A stretch of 64,000 nt of DNA, from contig CASDUO010000002.1 of assembly GCA_949284065.1 (NCBI GenBank), positions 1 through 64,000 on the forward strand, in the 5' to 3' direction. Numbering within the stretch: position 1 is the stretch's first letter; the number at the start of each line of letters is the position of its first letter. Below the pieces are notes generated by a model. The model was not told the origin of the DNA and did not search any database. It was given only the letters and a program-made list of their open reading frames with translations. This document shows positions 9,452 to 18,593 of this stretch, in pieces. Position numbers and translations under genes: made by a program. The DNA comes from an uncultured Bacillota bacterium. GTDB taxonomy: Bacteria > Bacillota > Clostridia > Peptostreptococcales > Anaerovoracaceae.

Positions 9452-12400
9452 ATGAGACTCGGTATAGACATAGGCTCTACAACGGTGAAATTCGTCGTTC
9501 TGGACGATACGAACAAGGTCATATATAAAAAATATGAGAGGCACATGTCCAATGTGCTCCAAAAGGCACAAGAGCTGATGGAACAACTGGAGCAGGAATT
9601 CAAGGGAACGGAGTTCCAGATGGTAATAACCGGTTCCGGCGGGCTTTCCCTGTCAAAATTGATAGGAGTCCCCTTTGAACAGGAGGTAGTTTCATGCAGC
9701 AAGGCGGTAGAGACCCTTATACCGCAAACCGATGTAGCCATAGAACTGGGCGGCGAAGACGCGAAGATAACTTTTTACGGGCAGACTGTGGAACAGAGGA
9801 TGAACGGCACCTGTGCAGGAGGGACAGGTGCATTCATCGATCAGATGGCCGTGCTTTTGAATACAGACGCGGGAGGACTCAATGAAGCGGCCAAGGAACA
9901 TAAGCTGATATATCCCATAGCTGCAAGGTGCGGCGTGTTCGCAAAAACCGATATACAGCCCTTGATCAATGAAGGAGCATCCGTCGAAGACCTTTCCGCA
10001 TCCATATTCCAGGCTGTGGTCAACCAGACCATAAGCGGGCTGGCCTGCGGAAGGACGATAAAAGGCAATGTCGCCTTTCTTGGAGGTCCCTTATCCTATC
10101 TGAGTGAATTGAGGAAAAGGTTCATAGATACTCTGGAGCTGGGAGAAGGACAGATAATCTTTCCGGAGGACTCCAAATACTTCGTCGCCATAGGCGCCGC
10201 TATGCTGGCTGACAAACACGAAAGCATCCATATTTCCGATGTGACGGAAAAGCTGGCGGGAATAGGCGAAGGGGAAATGAGCGATACGAAGACTGTGGAA
10301 CCTCTTTTCAGAGATTATGATGAGTATGAAGAATTCAAGAAAAGGCATGACAGTCATAAGATAAAAAGGAGAGAAATAAAAAAAGCAAAGGGAAACGTGT
10401 ACCTTGGGATCGACGCGGGATCCACCACAACGAAGGCTGCGCTCATAGATGATGAGAAAAATCTCCTTTATTCTTTTTATAAAGGAAATGCAGGCAACCC
10501 ATTGGAGACGACGAGGGAGATGTTAAGGGATCTTTACGGCCGTATGCCTTCAGATGCGAATATCGCTAATGCCGTGGTCACCGGATACGGAGAAGGACTT
10601 ATAAAGGCTGCTTTCAAGGTGGACATGGGGGAGATAGAGACTATGGCCCACTATAAAGGAGCCGAAGAATTCTTGCCCGGCGTGGAATTCATACTGGATA
10701 TAGGCGGGCAGGACATGAAGTGTATGAAGATCAGGGATAAAGCCATTTATAATATAATGCTCAATGAGGCCTGTTCTTCCGGCTGCGGATCTTTCATAGA
10801 GACTTATGCTAAATCTGTGAACATGGACAGCAAGCAGTTTTCAAGAGAGGCTCTGTTCTCCAAAGCACCTGTGGATCTCGGCACAAGGTGTACCGTATTT
10901 ATGAATTCAAAGGTGAAACAGGCCCAGAAAGAAGGGGCAACCATAAGCGATATAAGCGCCGGCCTGAGTTATTCAGTAATAAAAAATGCCTTATACAAAG
11001 TCATCAAACTGAGGAATCCGGAGGAGGCCGGAGAGAAGATAGTGGTACAGGGAGGTACTTTCCTCAATGAGGCTGTGCTCAGGGCGATGGAAAAAGTCAT
11101 AGGGAGAGAAGTGGTACGGCCTGACATATCAGGTATAATGGGAGCATATGGTGCGGCCATACTAGCAAAGGAAAGACATATAGAAGATACCGAATCCTCG
11201 ATACTCAATGTGGAGGAATTGGATTCCTTCACTGTGACCAACAGCCATGTAAGGTGTGGGAAATGTGAAAACAACTGTCTGCTCACCATAAACAAATTCA
11301 ATAACGGAGACAGGTTCATCACCGGCAACCGATGTGAAAGAGGGGAAGGAAAAGAAAAGGGTGAGTCACGTCTGCCGGATATGTATGAGTACAAGATAAA
11401 AAGACTTTTCAATTATCAGCCTCTCACTGTAGAGGAGTCCACGAGAGGGGTCATAGGGATACCCCGCGTGTTGAACATGTACGAAAACTATCCGTTTTGG
11501 TTCACATTCTTCACGAAACTGGGATTCAGTGTGAAGCTGTCCCCATTTTCCAGCAAGGAAATATACGAGAAGGGCATGGAGACTATATCGTCCGATACGG
11601 TGTGCTATCCTGCAAAACTCGTTCACGGTCACATAAAGTGGCTTTGCCAACAGGGTGTCAAATGGATCTTTTATCCGAGTATAAATCACGAAAGGCTCGA
11701 AGATAAAACACAGCCCAATCATTATAACTGCCCTATAGTTGCAACATATCCCGAAGTCATAGCCAATAATATGGATGACATCCTGATAGAAAACGGTGTG
11801 AAGTTTTCTCATCCTTTCCTGCCTTACGACAACGATAAAAGGCTGGCGGAACAGTTGTGGAAAATGCTCCGGCACCTGGATCTGTCTTTTCCCGAAATAG
11901 AAAGGGCCGTGTCGAGGGCAAGGAGAGAGGATAAGAGATTCAAAGACGATATGAAGAAAGCCGGAGAGGAAGCGCTAAGATATGCGGAGGAGCACGGCAA
12001 AAAAGCTATAATACTGGCAGGCAGACCATATCATTTGGATCCGGAAATAAATCATGGGATCAACAAGATCATAACAGCTGAGGATATGGTGGTACTTACG
12101 GAAGATTCAGTGATCCATAAAGGCACTTTGAGGAGACCCATAAGAGTCCTGGATCAGTGGGCTTATCACACAAGGCTTTACAGGGCGGCGAAATTCGCGG
12201 GAGTCCGCGACGATGTGGAGCTGGTCCAGCTGAATTCCTTCGGCTGCGGCTTGGATGCGGTGACGACAGATCAGGTGGAAGAACTTCTCAAGGCGAACAA
12301 CAAGCTTTATACAGTGCTGAAAATAGACGAGGGCAGCAATTTAGGAGCGGCAAAGATAAGGATAAGGTCCCTCAAGGCTGCTATGGAAGAGAGGAGCAAG

Positions 12401-13717
12401 AATAAAATAACCTTTACAGAAAACAGGGATTACTATACGAGGGCAGTATTCACAGAGGAAATGAAGAAAGATTACACCATTCTGATACCGCAGATGGCTC
12501 CCATCCATTTTCAGTTCCTTGAAACCGCATTGGCAAAAGGAGGGTATAAAACGGTCCTTTGCCCGCCGGTGGACAACCACGCTGTAGAAGAAGGACTGAA
12601 ATATATCAACAATGACGCATGCTATCCCACTATAGTGTCGCTGGGGCAGATCATATCCTATCTGAAGAGCGGATATCTGGACCTGGACAGGACTGCAGTG
12701 TTCATGTCGCAGACAGGAGGGCAGTGCAGGGCCAGCAATTATGTAGCTTTGCTGAGGAAGGCCCTCAAGGATCTGGATATGTCTCAGATACCGGTCATTT
12801 CCGTCAATTTCGGGAATCTGGAAACCAATCCGGGATGGAAGTTCACATGGGGGATGTTGAAGCGTTGCCTCATGGCTCTCGTATACGGAGACGTTCTAAT
12901 GAATATCCTGTATGCTACAAGACCTTATGAACAGGTAGAGGGGCAGACGGAGGAACTGTACAAGAAGTGGGTGAGACTGTGCAGACACAGCGTAAAGAGC
13001 GGATCTACCAGGAGGTTCAAACGCTATCTCAGAATAATGGTGGAGGAGTTCGATAAGATACCCAGAGTACCGGGCCTCAAAAAACCCAGGGTGGGCATAG
13101 TAGGTGAGATACTGGTGAAATATCATCCCACCGCCAATAACGACATAGTTTCAGTAGTGGAAAAAGAAGGAGGCGAAGCTGTAGTGCTCCCTCTCATGGA
13201 CTTTTTCCTTTACGGTATGCGGAACAAACGATTCAATTATGAGGAGCTCAATGGAAATTACTTCCAGATGATAGGAAACAACTGGGGCATAAAATTCGTG
13301 GAAAGTTTCCGAAGAAGCGCCACGGAAGCGTTGAAAGCGAGCAAGCATTTCGAAGCTCCTGTGAATATAGAAAAGACTGCACAGAAGGCTCAGGAAATAT
13401 GTTCTTTGGGGAATCAGTGCGGAGAAGGGTGGCTGCTGGCCGGAGAAATGGTGGAACTCATCGACAGCGGTGTCGAGAACGTAGTGTGCATGCAGCCTTT
13501 TGCGTGCCTGCCCAACCATGTCACGGGAAAAGGTATGTTGAAAGCGTTGAGAAAGAGAAACCCCAAGGCCAATATAGTGCCTATAGATTTTGACCCCGGA
13601 GCAAGCAACGTCAACCAATTGAACAGGATAAAACTCATGATGGCCACCGCTCATAAGAACCTTGATGAAAAGATTGCAATGGGCGAGGCGGAAAGTGAAG
13701 AAAAACAGGATGCTTAA
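9452..13717 (+). CDS. Giant acyl-CoA dehydratase activase-related protein (two BcrA/BadF ATPase domains plus DUF2229 and dehydratase-like C-terminus)
   Basis: Activases of the HgdC/BadF type hydrolyse ATP to inject an electron into 2-hydroxyacyl-CoA dehydratases or benzoyl-CoA reductases. This 1421-residue protein has two ASKHA-fold activase domains, starting at LGIDIGSTTVKF (residue 3) and YLGIDAGSTTTKAAL (about 314). Each keeps the paired cluster cysteines: C121 (GTCAGGTG) and C160 (ARCGVFAK) in the first, NEACSSGCGS and GTRCTVFMNS in the second. Then follow a Cys-containing CGKCENNC linker (about 598), the DUF2229 region (about 660-1000) and a C-terminal 2-hydroxyacyl-CoA-dehydratase-like region with CGEGW and QPFACLP. 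Proteins of this size are known in many clostridia, but the substrate is not established. No dehydratase subunit genes are adjacent. AGAAAGG precedes the ATG. Confidence 0.9.
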   Translation: MRLGIDIGSTTVKFVVLDDTNKVIYKKYERHMSNVLQKAQELMEQLEQEFKGTEFQMVITGSGGLSLSKLIGVPFEQEVVSCSKAVETLIPQTDVAIELGGEDAKITFYGQTVEQRMNGTCAGGTGAFIDQMAVLLNTDAGGLNEAAKEHKLIYPIAARCGVFAKTDIQPLINEGASVEDLSASIFQAVVNQTISGLACGRTIKGNVAFLGGPLSYLSELRKRFIDTLELGEGQIIFPEDSKYFVAIGAAMLADKHESIHISDVTEKLAGIGEGEMSDTKTVEPLFRDYDEYEEFKKRHDSHKIKRREIKKAKGNVYLGIDAGSTTTKAALIDDEKNLLYSFYKGNAGNPLETTREMLRDLYGRMPSDANIANAVVTGYGEGLIKAAFKVDMGEIETMAHYKGAEEFLPGVEFILDIGGQDMKCMKIRDKAIYNIMLNEACSSGCGSFIETYAKSVNMDSKQFSREALFSKAPVDLGTRCTVFMNSKVKQAQKEGATISDISAGLSYSVIKNALYKVIKLRNPEEAGEKIVVQGGTFLNEAVLRAMEKVIGREVVRPDISGIMGAYGAAILAKERHIEDTESSILNVEELDSFTVTNSHVRCGKCENNCLLTINKFNNGDRFITGNRCERGEGKEKGESRLPDMYEYKIKRLFNYQPLTVEESTRGVIGIPRVLNMYENYPFWFTFFTKLGFSVKLSPFSSKEIYEKGMETISSDTVCYPAKLVHGHIKWLCQQGVKWIFYPSINHERLEDKTQPNHYNCPIVATYPEVIANNMDDILIENGVKFSHPFLPYDNDKRLAEQLWKMLRHLDLSFPEIERAVSRARREDKRFKDDMKKAGEEALRYAEEHGKKAIILAGRPYHLDPEINHGINKIITAEDMVVLTEDSVIHKGTLRRPIRVLDQWAYHTRLYRAAKFAGVRDDVELVQLNSFGCGLDAVTTDQVEELLKANNKLYTVLKIDEGSNLGAAKIRIRSLKAAMEERSKNKITFTENRDYYTRAVFTEEMKKDYTILIPQMAPIHFQFLETALAKGGYKTVLCPPVDNHAVEEGLKYINNDACYPTIVSLGQIISYLKSGYLDLDRTAVFMSQTGGQCRASNYVALLRKALKDLDMSQIPVISVNFGNLETNPGWKFTWGMLKRCLMALVYGDVLMNILYATRPYEQVEGQTEELYKKWVRLCRHSVKSGSTRRFKRYLRIMVEEFDKIPRVPGLKKPRVGIVGEILVKYHPTANNDIVSVVEKEGGEAVVLPLMDFFLYGMRNKRFNYEELNGNYFQMIGNNWGIKFVESFRRSATEALKASKHFEAPVNIEKTAQKAQEICSLGNQCGEGWLLAGEMVELIDSGVENVVCMQPFACLPNHVTGKGMLKALRKRNPKANIVPIDFDPGASNVNQLNRIKLMMATAHKNLDEKIAMGEAESEEKQDA

Positions 13718-14021
13718 CGTGGAGAAAAACAGTCACTCTCATGTACATGCCCATGAACACCCTCATGAGCACACGAAAGATGTGGTAAACAGATTGGCAA
13801 AGGCCTCAGGTCACCTTGACTCTGTAAAGCGAATGGTGGAAAACGGCAGAGATTGCTCCGATGTTCTGATACAACTCTCAGCTGTGATCGCGGCACTGAA
13901 AAGCACCGGAAAGGTCATACTTGAGGATCATATAGAGCATTGTATCGTCGATGCGGTGAAAGAAGGCGATGAAGTCGCCATCGATAATCTCAAAAAAGCC
14001 ATAGACAGATTCTTGAAATGA
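13710..14021 (+). CDS. CsoR/RcnR-type metal-sensing repressor with a His-rich N-terminus
   Basis: DUF156 family, all-helical DNA-binding repressors that release DNA on metal binding or thiol modification. The start chosen (ATG 13710) overlaps the stop of the activase gene; GTG 13719 is possible. The 103-residue product opens with a histidine-rich tract (HSHVHAHEHPHEH, about 8-20), then the DVVNRLAKASGHLDSVKRMV helix, Cys in GRDCSDVL, and His/Cys in DHIEHCI. That Cys-His-Cys pattern is the CsoR-type ligand set. The His tract suggests Ni, Co, Zn or Cu handling. Coupling to the iron-sulfur activase is curious; the operator was not found. Confidence 0.88.
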   Translation: MLNVEKNSHSHVHAHEHPHEHTKDVVNRLAKASGHLDSVKRMVENGRDCSDVLIQLSAVIAALKSTGKVILEDHIEHCIVDAVKEGDEVAIDNLKKAIDRFLK

Positions 14022-14051
14022 AAGATGGCTGCGGGCCACTTGCATGAGCCG

Positions 14052-14080
14052 TTGCAACAGGCGATCTTTGAGTGTATAAT
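14052..14080 (+). promoter_or_regulatory. Promoter for the YebC-family gene
   Basis: TTGCAA (14052-14057), a 17-base spacer and a perfect TATAAT (14075-14080), placing the transcript start about 25 bases before the YebC-family ATG. Confidence 0.65.
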
Positions 14081-14113
14081 GTTATTCACAAGAACAGGGA
14101 AGGAGAAGCGTAT

Positions 14114-14839
14114 ATGGGTAGACACGGTACCATTGCAGGCAGAAAGGCGGCACAGGATTCGAAGAGATCTGCCATGTTCACGAAATATGCCAGAGCCATA
14201 ACGGTAGCGGCAAAGGCAGGCGGAGATCCAGAATACAATGTATCCCTCAAGCATGCGATAGAAAAGGCAAAGAGCATTAACATGCCTAATGACAATATCA
14301 GCAGAGCGATCAAAAGAGGTACCGGAGAACTGGAAGGAGCCACGTATGAAACGGGAAGTTTTGAAGGCTATGGTCCTTCCGGAGTAGCGGTCATAGTAGA
14401 TGTGCTCACTGACAACAAGAACAGGACCACCTCATCGGTGAAACATGCATTTGACAAGTATGGAGGAAACCTCGGCACACCCGGCTGCGTATCATATATG
14501 TTTTCGAGAAAAGGATATTTCCTGATAGAAAAAACTGATGATATAGATGAGGATGCACTCATGGAGGCAGCTCTCGAGGCCGGGATGGAAGATATGAAGA
14601 CATATGACGACAGCTTTGAGATCTTCACTGAACCGGATGACTTTGCAGCTGTGTCAGAGGCTCTCAAAGGTGCAGGTTATGAGTTCGTGGAGGCGGATAT
14701 AGAGTATCTCCCGTCGATGGAGGCGGAGCCCAAGACCGAAGATGACATAAAGAATCTCAAAAAACTCATCGAGATCCTTGAAGATAATGACGATGTGCAG
14801 AAAGTCTATCATAATTGCGGAGTAGACCTGGGAGATTGA
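14114..14839 (+). CDS. YebC/PmpR family translation or regulatory factor
   Basis: The 241-residue protein is a full-length YebC-family member. The family was long called transcriptional regulators; some members have more recently been tied to translation of difficult proline-rich stretches. Recognisable blocks are MGRHGTIAGRKAAQDSKRSA at the start, FTKYARAITVAAKAGG, the MPNDNISRAIKRGTGE signature near 57-72, and YEGYGPSGVA-like and NRTTSSVKHAFDKYGG blocks in the middle domain. The ATG at 14114 is chosen over an in-frame alternative at 14072 because AAGGAGA lies 7 bases before it and the family N-terminus starts there. It has its own promoter. Confidence 0.92.
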   Translation: MGRHGTIAGRKAAQDSKRSAMFTKYARAITVAAKAGGDPEYNVSLKHAIEKAKSINMPNDNISRAIKRGTGELEGATYETGSFEGYGPSGVAVIVDVLTDNKNRTTSSVKHAFDKYGGNLGTPGCVSYMFSRKGYFLIEKTDDIDEDALMEAALEAGMEDMKTYDDSFEIFTEPDDFAAVSEALKGAGYEFVEADIEYLPSMEAEPKTEDDIKNLKKLIEILEDNDDVQKVYHNCGVDLGD

Positions 14840-14882
14840 TCCGTGTGACATACATGACTTACAGAGATAAGTAAACGGGATC

Positions 14883-14911
14883 CTGAAATGTGCGTTAAGA
14901 TAATGTATAAT
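14883..14911 (+). promoter_or_regulatory. Promoter for the structured RNA/panB transcript
   Basis: CTGAAA (14883-14888), a 17-base spacer and consensus TATAAT (14906-14911). Predicted start near 14918, which puts the whole three-stem RNA in the transcript. Confidence 0.55.
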
Positions 14912-14917
14912 TCAACC

Positions 14918-15058
14918 TACGGAACACATAAGGGAGACGGATACCTTTCCGGATGCCGGGCCGCCTTTGAGCGGAAGGCAGCAAAGAGAGGCAAAGTCAC
15001 CCACCTAGTAATACTAGGGCGTGAATTAACGATCTGACGGCACTTTGGGATCTTTTTT
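14918..15058 (+). ncRNA. Unassigned structured RNA or leader upstream of panB
   Basis: About 140 nt from a good promoter to a T6 tract, with a plausible three-way fold by eye. A closing stem joins GATACC (14940-14945) to GGGATC (15047-15052) and TGCCG (14954-14958) to CGGCA (15038-15042). An arm joins CTTTG (14965-14969) to CAAAG (14982-14986) around a GCGGAAGGC tip. A second arm joins TCAC/GTGA and CCTAGT/ACTAGG around an AAT loop (14997-15024). The closing stem directly abuts the T-run, as in self-terminating small RNAs. The run ends 17 bases before panB, so it could be a separate RNA, an attenuator or a riboswitch-like leader. It did not match 6S, SRP, the pan motif or any riboswitch class from memory. 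Confidence 0.5.
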
Positions 15059-15075
15059 ATGTGAAAGGAGATACC

Positions 15076-15906
15076 ATGGCCAAGGTGACGATTCAAAAAC
15101 TTCATGATATGAAGGAAAACGGAGAGAAAATCAGCATGATCACGTCCTATGATTATGCGACGGCATGTGTAGTGGAAAGATCCGGCATTGAGATAATACT
15201 GGTGGGAGACTCTCTTATGATGACGGTGATGGGGCAGGATTCCACAGTTCCCTGTACCGTAGACGATATGATACATCACATAAAGGCAGTAGTCGCTGGC
15301 GCACCTTCTCCTATGATAGTAGGAGATATGGTTTTCGGTTCGTATAATGTCTCCAGAGAGCAGGCCATAGAGACGGCGAACCGTATGATGAAGGAGGGGC
15401 GCTGTGACGTCCTCAAGCTTGAGGGCGGAAGGGAAGTCGCTCATATAATCAAGGCTATAGTTGATTCAGGCACTCCGGTAATGGGACATATAGGTCTCAC
15501 ACCTCAGACATCGTCTAAGATGGGAGGTTTCAAGGTCCAGGGCAAGGGTGAAGCTGCCGGGGAGGTCCTTGCAGATGCTCTTGCAGTCCAGGAAGCGGGA
15601 GCTTTTGCCGTGGTCCTTGAAGGGATACCTGAAGCCCTGGGGAAACTCATAACTGCAAAGCTCCGGATACCAACCATAGGAATAGGCGCAGGAAGATATA
15701 CTGACGGACAAGTCATGGTGTTCCATGATATGCTAGGTTTCTTCGATAAATTCGTGCCTAAATTCGTCAAACAGTATATGAACCTCAACGAGGATATAAC
15801 GAAGGCCCTTATCCAGTACAAAGAGGAAGTCAAGGAAGGGGCTTTCCCGGAGGAATGCCATACTTTCGGAGGGGTAACGGACGAAGATCTGGAAAGGCTG
15901 TACTGA
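15076..15906 (+). CDS. panB: 3-methyl-2-oxobutanoate hydroxymethyltransferase PanB
   Basis: First committed step of pantothenate synthesis: transfers a hydroxymethyl group from methylene-tetrahydrofolate to 2-oxoisovalerate to give ketopantoate. The 276-residue (beta/alpha)8 protein shows MITSYDYATACVVERSGIE, the Mg-binding VGDSLMMTVMGQDSTVP near 42-58, and the GHIGLTPQ and GIGAGRYTDGQ signatures. ATG 15076 follows AAAGGAG by 5 bases; the GTG at 15061 is less likely. It leads an operon with panE one base downstream. panC and panD are not in the window. Confidence 0.96.
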   Translation: MAKVTIQKLHDMKENGEKISMITSYDYATACVVERSGIEIILVGDSLMMTVMGQDSTVPCTVDDMIHHIKAVVAGAPSPMIVGDMVFGSYNVSREQAIETANRMMKEGRCDVLKLEGGREVAHIIKAIVDSGTPVMGHIGLTPQTSSKMGGFKVQGKGEAAGEVLADALAVQEAGAFAVVLEGIPEALGKLITAKLRIPTIGIGAGRYTDGQVMVFHDMLGFFDKFVPKFVKQYMNLNEDITKALIQYKEEVKEGAFPEECHTFGGVTDEDLERLY

Positions 15907-15907
15907 T

Positions 15908-16840
15908 ATGAGGATAGGTATATTGGGGGCAGGAGCCATGGGATGCCTATACGGGGCGTTCCTGTCCCGGAATGATGACAGCGAAGTTTTTCTGGTGGAC
16001 GTAAGGAAAGATCACATAGACCTCATAAACCGGGAAGGCCTTAAGGTGGAAGAGGACGGGGAGGAAAAGACGTACACGAGGTTGAGGGGCTGCACAGACG
16101 CAAGAGATGTGGGGGAGTGTGATCTGGTACTGGTCTTCGTGAAATCTACAGTCACGGAACGTGCGATACAGGGCGCCCTCGATCTTTTCGGACCCGATAC
16201 TGTGGCAATGACTTTGCAGAACGGACTGGGCAATCTTGAGATCATACAGGCAGCCGTAGGGAGGGAAAGAGTCATAGGCGGGACGACAGCTCACGGAGCT
16301 ACCATGATACGAGCCGGAAGGATAAGACACGGAGGGAACGGGATAACGGTAATAGGTGAGCCTGACGGGAAAAGGACGTCCAGGATAGAAAATATACGCA
16401 CCCTATTTGAAAATGCCGGACTGGACACGGAAATAAGCAGCAATGTGATAGGTTTGATATGGGATAAACTTCTCGTGAATGTGGGGATAAACGGCCTTAC
16501 TGCCATAACCGGGATAGAGAACGGGAAATTGTTGAATCATCCCGAGATGGTTGACATAATGAATAGATGCGTAAAGGAAGCTGCAGAGGTTGCAAAAGCC
16601 ATGGGGATAGATCTCGGATATGAAGACCCGGCTGCTCATACAAGGGAAGTGGCCCGGGCCACGGGGGAAAACCGCTCATCTATGCTCCAGGATATGATCA
16701 GGGGGAACGTGACAGAGATAGATATGATCAACGGCGCCATAGTAAAGGCAGGGGAAAGATCAGGGATAGATACACCTTATAACCGTACAGTCACCGCATT
16801 GATCAAATGCCTGGAAAGAGAAAAGACCGAGGGACGATGA
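15908..16840 (+). CDS. panE: 2-dehydropantoate 2-reductase (ketopantoate reductase)
   Basis: NADPH-dependent reduction of ketopantoate to pantoate, the step after PanB. The 310-residue protein starts with the Rossmann motif GILGAGAMGCLYGAFL, has LVFVKSTVTERAI and TLQNGLGNLE in the nucleotide domain, and WDKLLVNVGINGLTAI with MLQDMIRGNVTEIDMINGAI in the helical C-terminal domain, including the expected catalytic-region Lys. Length is standard. It begins 1 base after panB and overlaps the amidohydrolase start by 4 bases, so all three are coupled. Confidence 0.93.
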   Translation: MRIGILGAGAMGCLYGAFLSRNDDSEVFLVDVRKDHIDLINREGLKVEEDGEEKTYTRLRGCTDARDVGECDLVLVFVKSTVTERAIQGALDLFGPDTVAMTLQNGLGNLEIIQAAVGRERVIGGTTAHGATMIRAGRIRHGGNGITVIGEPDGKRTSRIENIRTLFENAGLDTEISSNVIGLIWDKLLVNVGINGLTAITGIENGKLLNHPEMVDIMNRCVKEAAEVAKAMGIDLGYEDPAAHTREVARATGENRSSMLQDMIRGNVTEIDMINGAIVKAGERSGIDTPYNRTVTALIKCLEREKTEGR

Positions 16841-18486
16841 ACGGAGATGAAAGAATAAAAGTGTATATCAACGGCCATATCATCTGTGCTGACGAAAAAG
16901 ACAGCAGAGTCTCTGTTTTGGTGACTAAGGGGGATCGGATAGTGAGCGTAGGGAATGGACAGGGCTCGGCAGGATACAGTCTGAGGGAGGCGGAGATCTA
17001 TGATCTCAACGGCAGGACACTCATGCCGGGTATGATAGATACACACTATCACCCCATATTGAGAGGGCTTTTGGATAAGGAAACCGATGGGGCGATAATA
17101 GACATTTTCTATCCTCACTGCAAGACTTTGGAGGAGTGTTTCGGAAAACTCAGAAAGGCTGTTACCGAAAGAAAGCCCGGGGAATGGATATCTCTGATGG
17201 GTTATGAACCTATGCTCCTTCCTGAAAAACGCCATCCCACACTGGAAGAGCTTGATAGGATAGCCCCGGAGAATCCGGTCCATTTCATGCACGGAGGGGG
17301 ACATGTCTGTATGTACAACAGCAAAGCGTTGGAATATCTGGGTATATACGGGCCGGATGACGCAAAAGGATTTCCTGTCGATGAAGTGGAAGTCACAGAC
17401 GGCAAGCTTACAGGGATGGTAAGAGGACATACTCATTTCAATTTGTGGAAGAAGGTGGAATACGGAAAAGACCAACAGGAGAATGCTGCCCTTAAATCAT
17501 ACAGACACTGTATAGAGAACGGTGTCACTTCCATATGTGACTGCGGAGAGCTAGGTAGAGATTCTTATCATATAATACAGAAACTTACGCGTGACGGCAG
17601 GTTCAGAGTAAGGACATCCATGATGCTCCATAATATATTCGGCAGAAAGTATTCTTATGCGGAAAATGAACACTGGATGGAACTGGGTCTCATGAGCGGA
17701 CTGGGTGATGAGAACTTTCGCATAGGTGCATGTAAGTTCATGATAGACGGAGGCTCAGGGGTCCCTTCTTGTTATACTAGGAAGCCATACTCTCATGACC
17801 CTTCTCTCCCAAGAGAGAAGGGATGGGAAAGAGAAGAAGTCGCAGCTTACGTGAAAAAGATAAATGAAGCGGAATGCCAGGCGACTGCCCACGCTATAGG
17901 CGACGGCGCAGTTGAGTTCATGGTGGAAGCCTATGAAAAGGCCTTTGAAGAAGATCCGAGGCCGGATCTGAGGCACAGGATAGAGCACTGTACTCTGGCA
18001 GATGAAGATCTCATAGAGAGGATGGGAAAAATGAATATATGTCCCAGCGTGAATATTTCATGTGTGACCACCCTGGGAAAGAACTATGAGAGATTCTACG
18101 GTCCGGAAAGGAGCAGATATGTCTGCGCCCTCAGGACCATGCTGGACAACGGGATAAAGTGCTCATTACACAGCGATGCTCCTTCGGGACCGACGGGACT
18201 TTCTATCATAGACGGAGCTGTGAACAGGTATGACAGACAACAGCATCATCAATGTGACAGGACACAGGCCATATCCCTTTCCGAGGCTATAAGATGCGCT
18301 ACATATAATGGAGCATACGCCACCGGCGAAGAAGATATCAAGGGGAGCCTGGAACCGGGGAAACTGGCAGACTTCATCATACTTTCTGAGAACATAGGGG
18401 AGATAGATCCTATGGATATATACAGGGTGAAAGTGGATGAAACATATATCGGAGGAGAAAGGGTATTCAAAAGACAGGAAGCATAA
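16837..18486 (+). CDS. YtcJ-like metal-dependent amidohydrolase
   Basis: Amidohydrolase superfamily (Amidohydro_3), 549 residues, a TIM-barrel hydrolase of unknown substrate. Metal-site signatures are the early DTHYHPI motif near 68-74, HAIGDGAVE near 351, HRIEHCT near 381, and the late acidic SDAPSGP near 448. The ATG at 16837 overlaps the panE stop (ATGA). Being the third gene after panB and panE suggests a pantothenate- or amide-related substrate, but YtcJ proteins occur in many settings and this is only inference from context. Confidence 0.85.
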   Translation: MNGDERIKVYINGHIICADEKDSRVSVLVTKGDRIVSVGNGQGSAGYSLREAEIYDLNGRTLMPGMIDTHYHPILRGLLDKETDGAIIDIFYPHCKTLEECFGKLRKAVTERKPGEWISLMGYEPMLLPEKRHPTLEELDRIAPENPVHFMHGGGHVCMYNSKALEYLGIYGPDDAKGFPVDEVEVTDGKLTGMVRGHTHFNLWKKVEYGKDQQENAALKSYRHCIENGVTSICDCGELGRDSYHIIQKLTRDGRFRVRTSMMLHNIFGRKYSYAENEHWMELGLMSGLGDENFRIGACKFMIDGGSGVPSCYTRKPYSHDPSLPREKGWEREEVAAYVKKINEAECQATAHAIGDGAVEFMVEAYEKAFEEDPRPDLRHRIEHCTLADEDLIERMGKMNICPSVNISCVTTLGKNYERFYGPERSRYVCALRTMLDNGIKCSLHSDAPSGPTGLSIIDGAVNRYDRQQHHQCDRTQAISLSEAIRCATYNGAYATGEEDIKGSLEPGKLADFIILSENIGEIDPMDIYRVKVDETYIGGERVFKRQEA

Positions 18487-18593
18487 AAACGGATGCTGTT
18501 AATATGACTTCCGGAAAGCTTGTACCTTTTTTCAGATAACAAGTTATTGCAGTAGTATCAACAGTTAAAGATCGTTTGGTAAAGGAGGATAAT

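Noticed and set aside
14918-15058. Assigning the panB-upstream RNA to 6S RNA or SRP RNA
   Set aside because: The 3' half (CACCTAGTAATACTAGGG, then GACGGCACTTTGGG) resembles a 6S 3' strand, but only about 80 bases lie inside the closing stem, too few for the 6S apical stem. The GGAA tip lacks the conserved SRP symmetric loop.
14918-15058. Assigning the same RNA to a c-di-GMP, ydaO, TPP, SAM or pan riboswitch/motif
   Set aside because: None of the conserved core sequences I know for these classes is present, and I cannot recall the pan motif sequence well enough to claim it.
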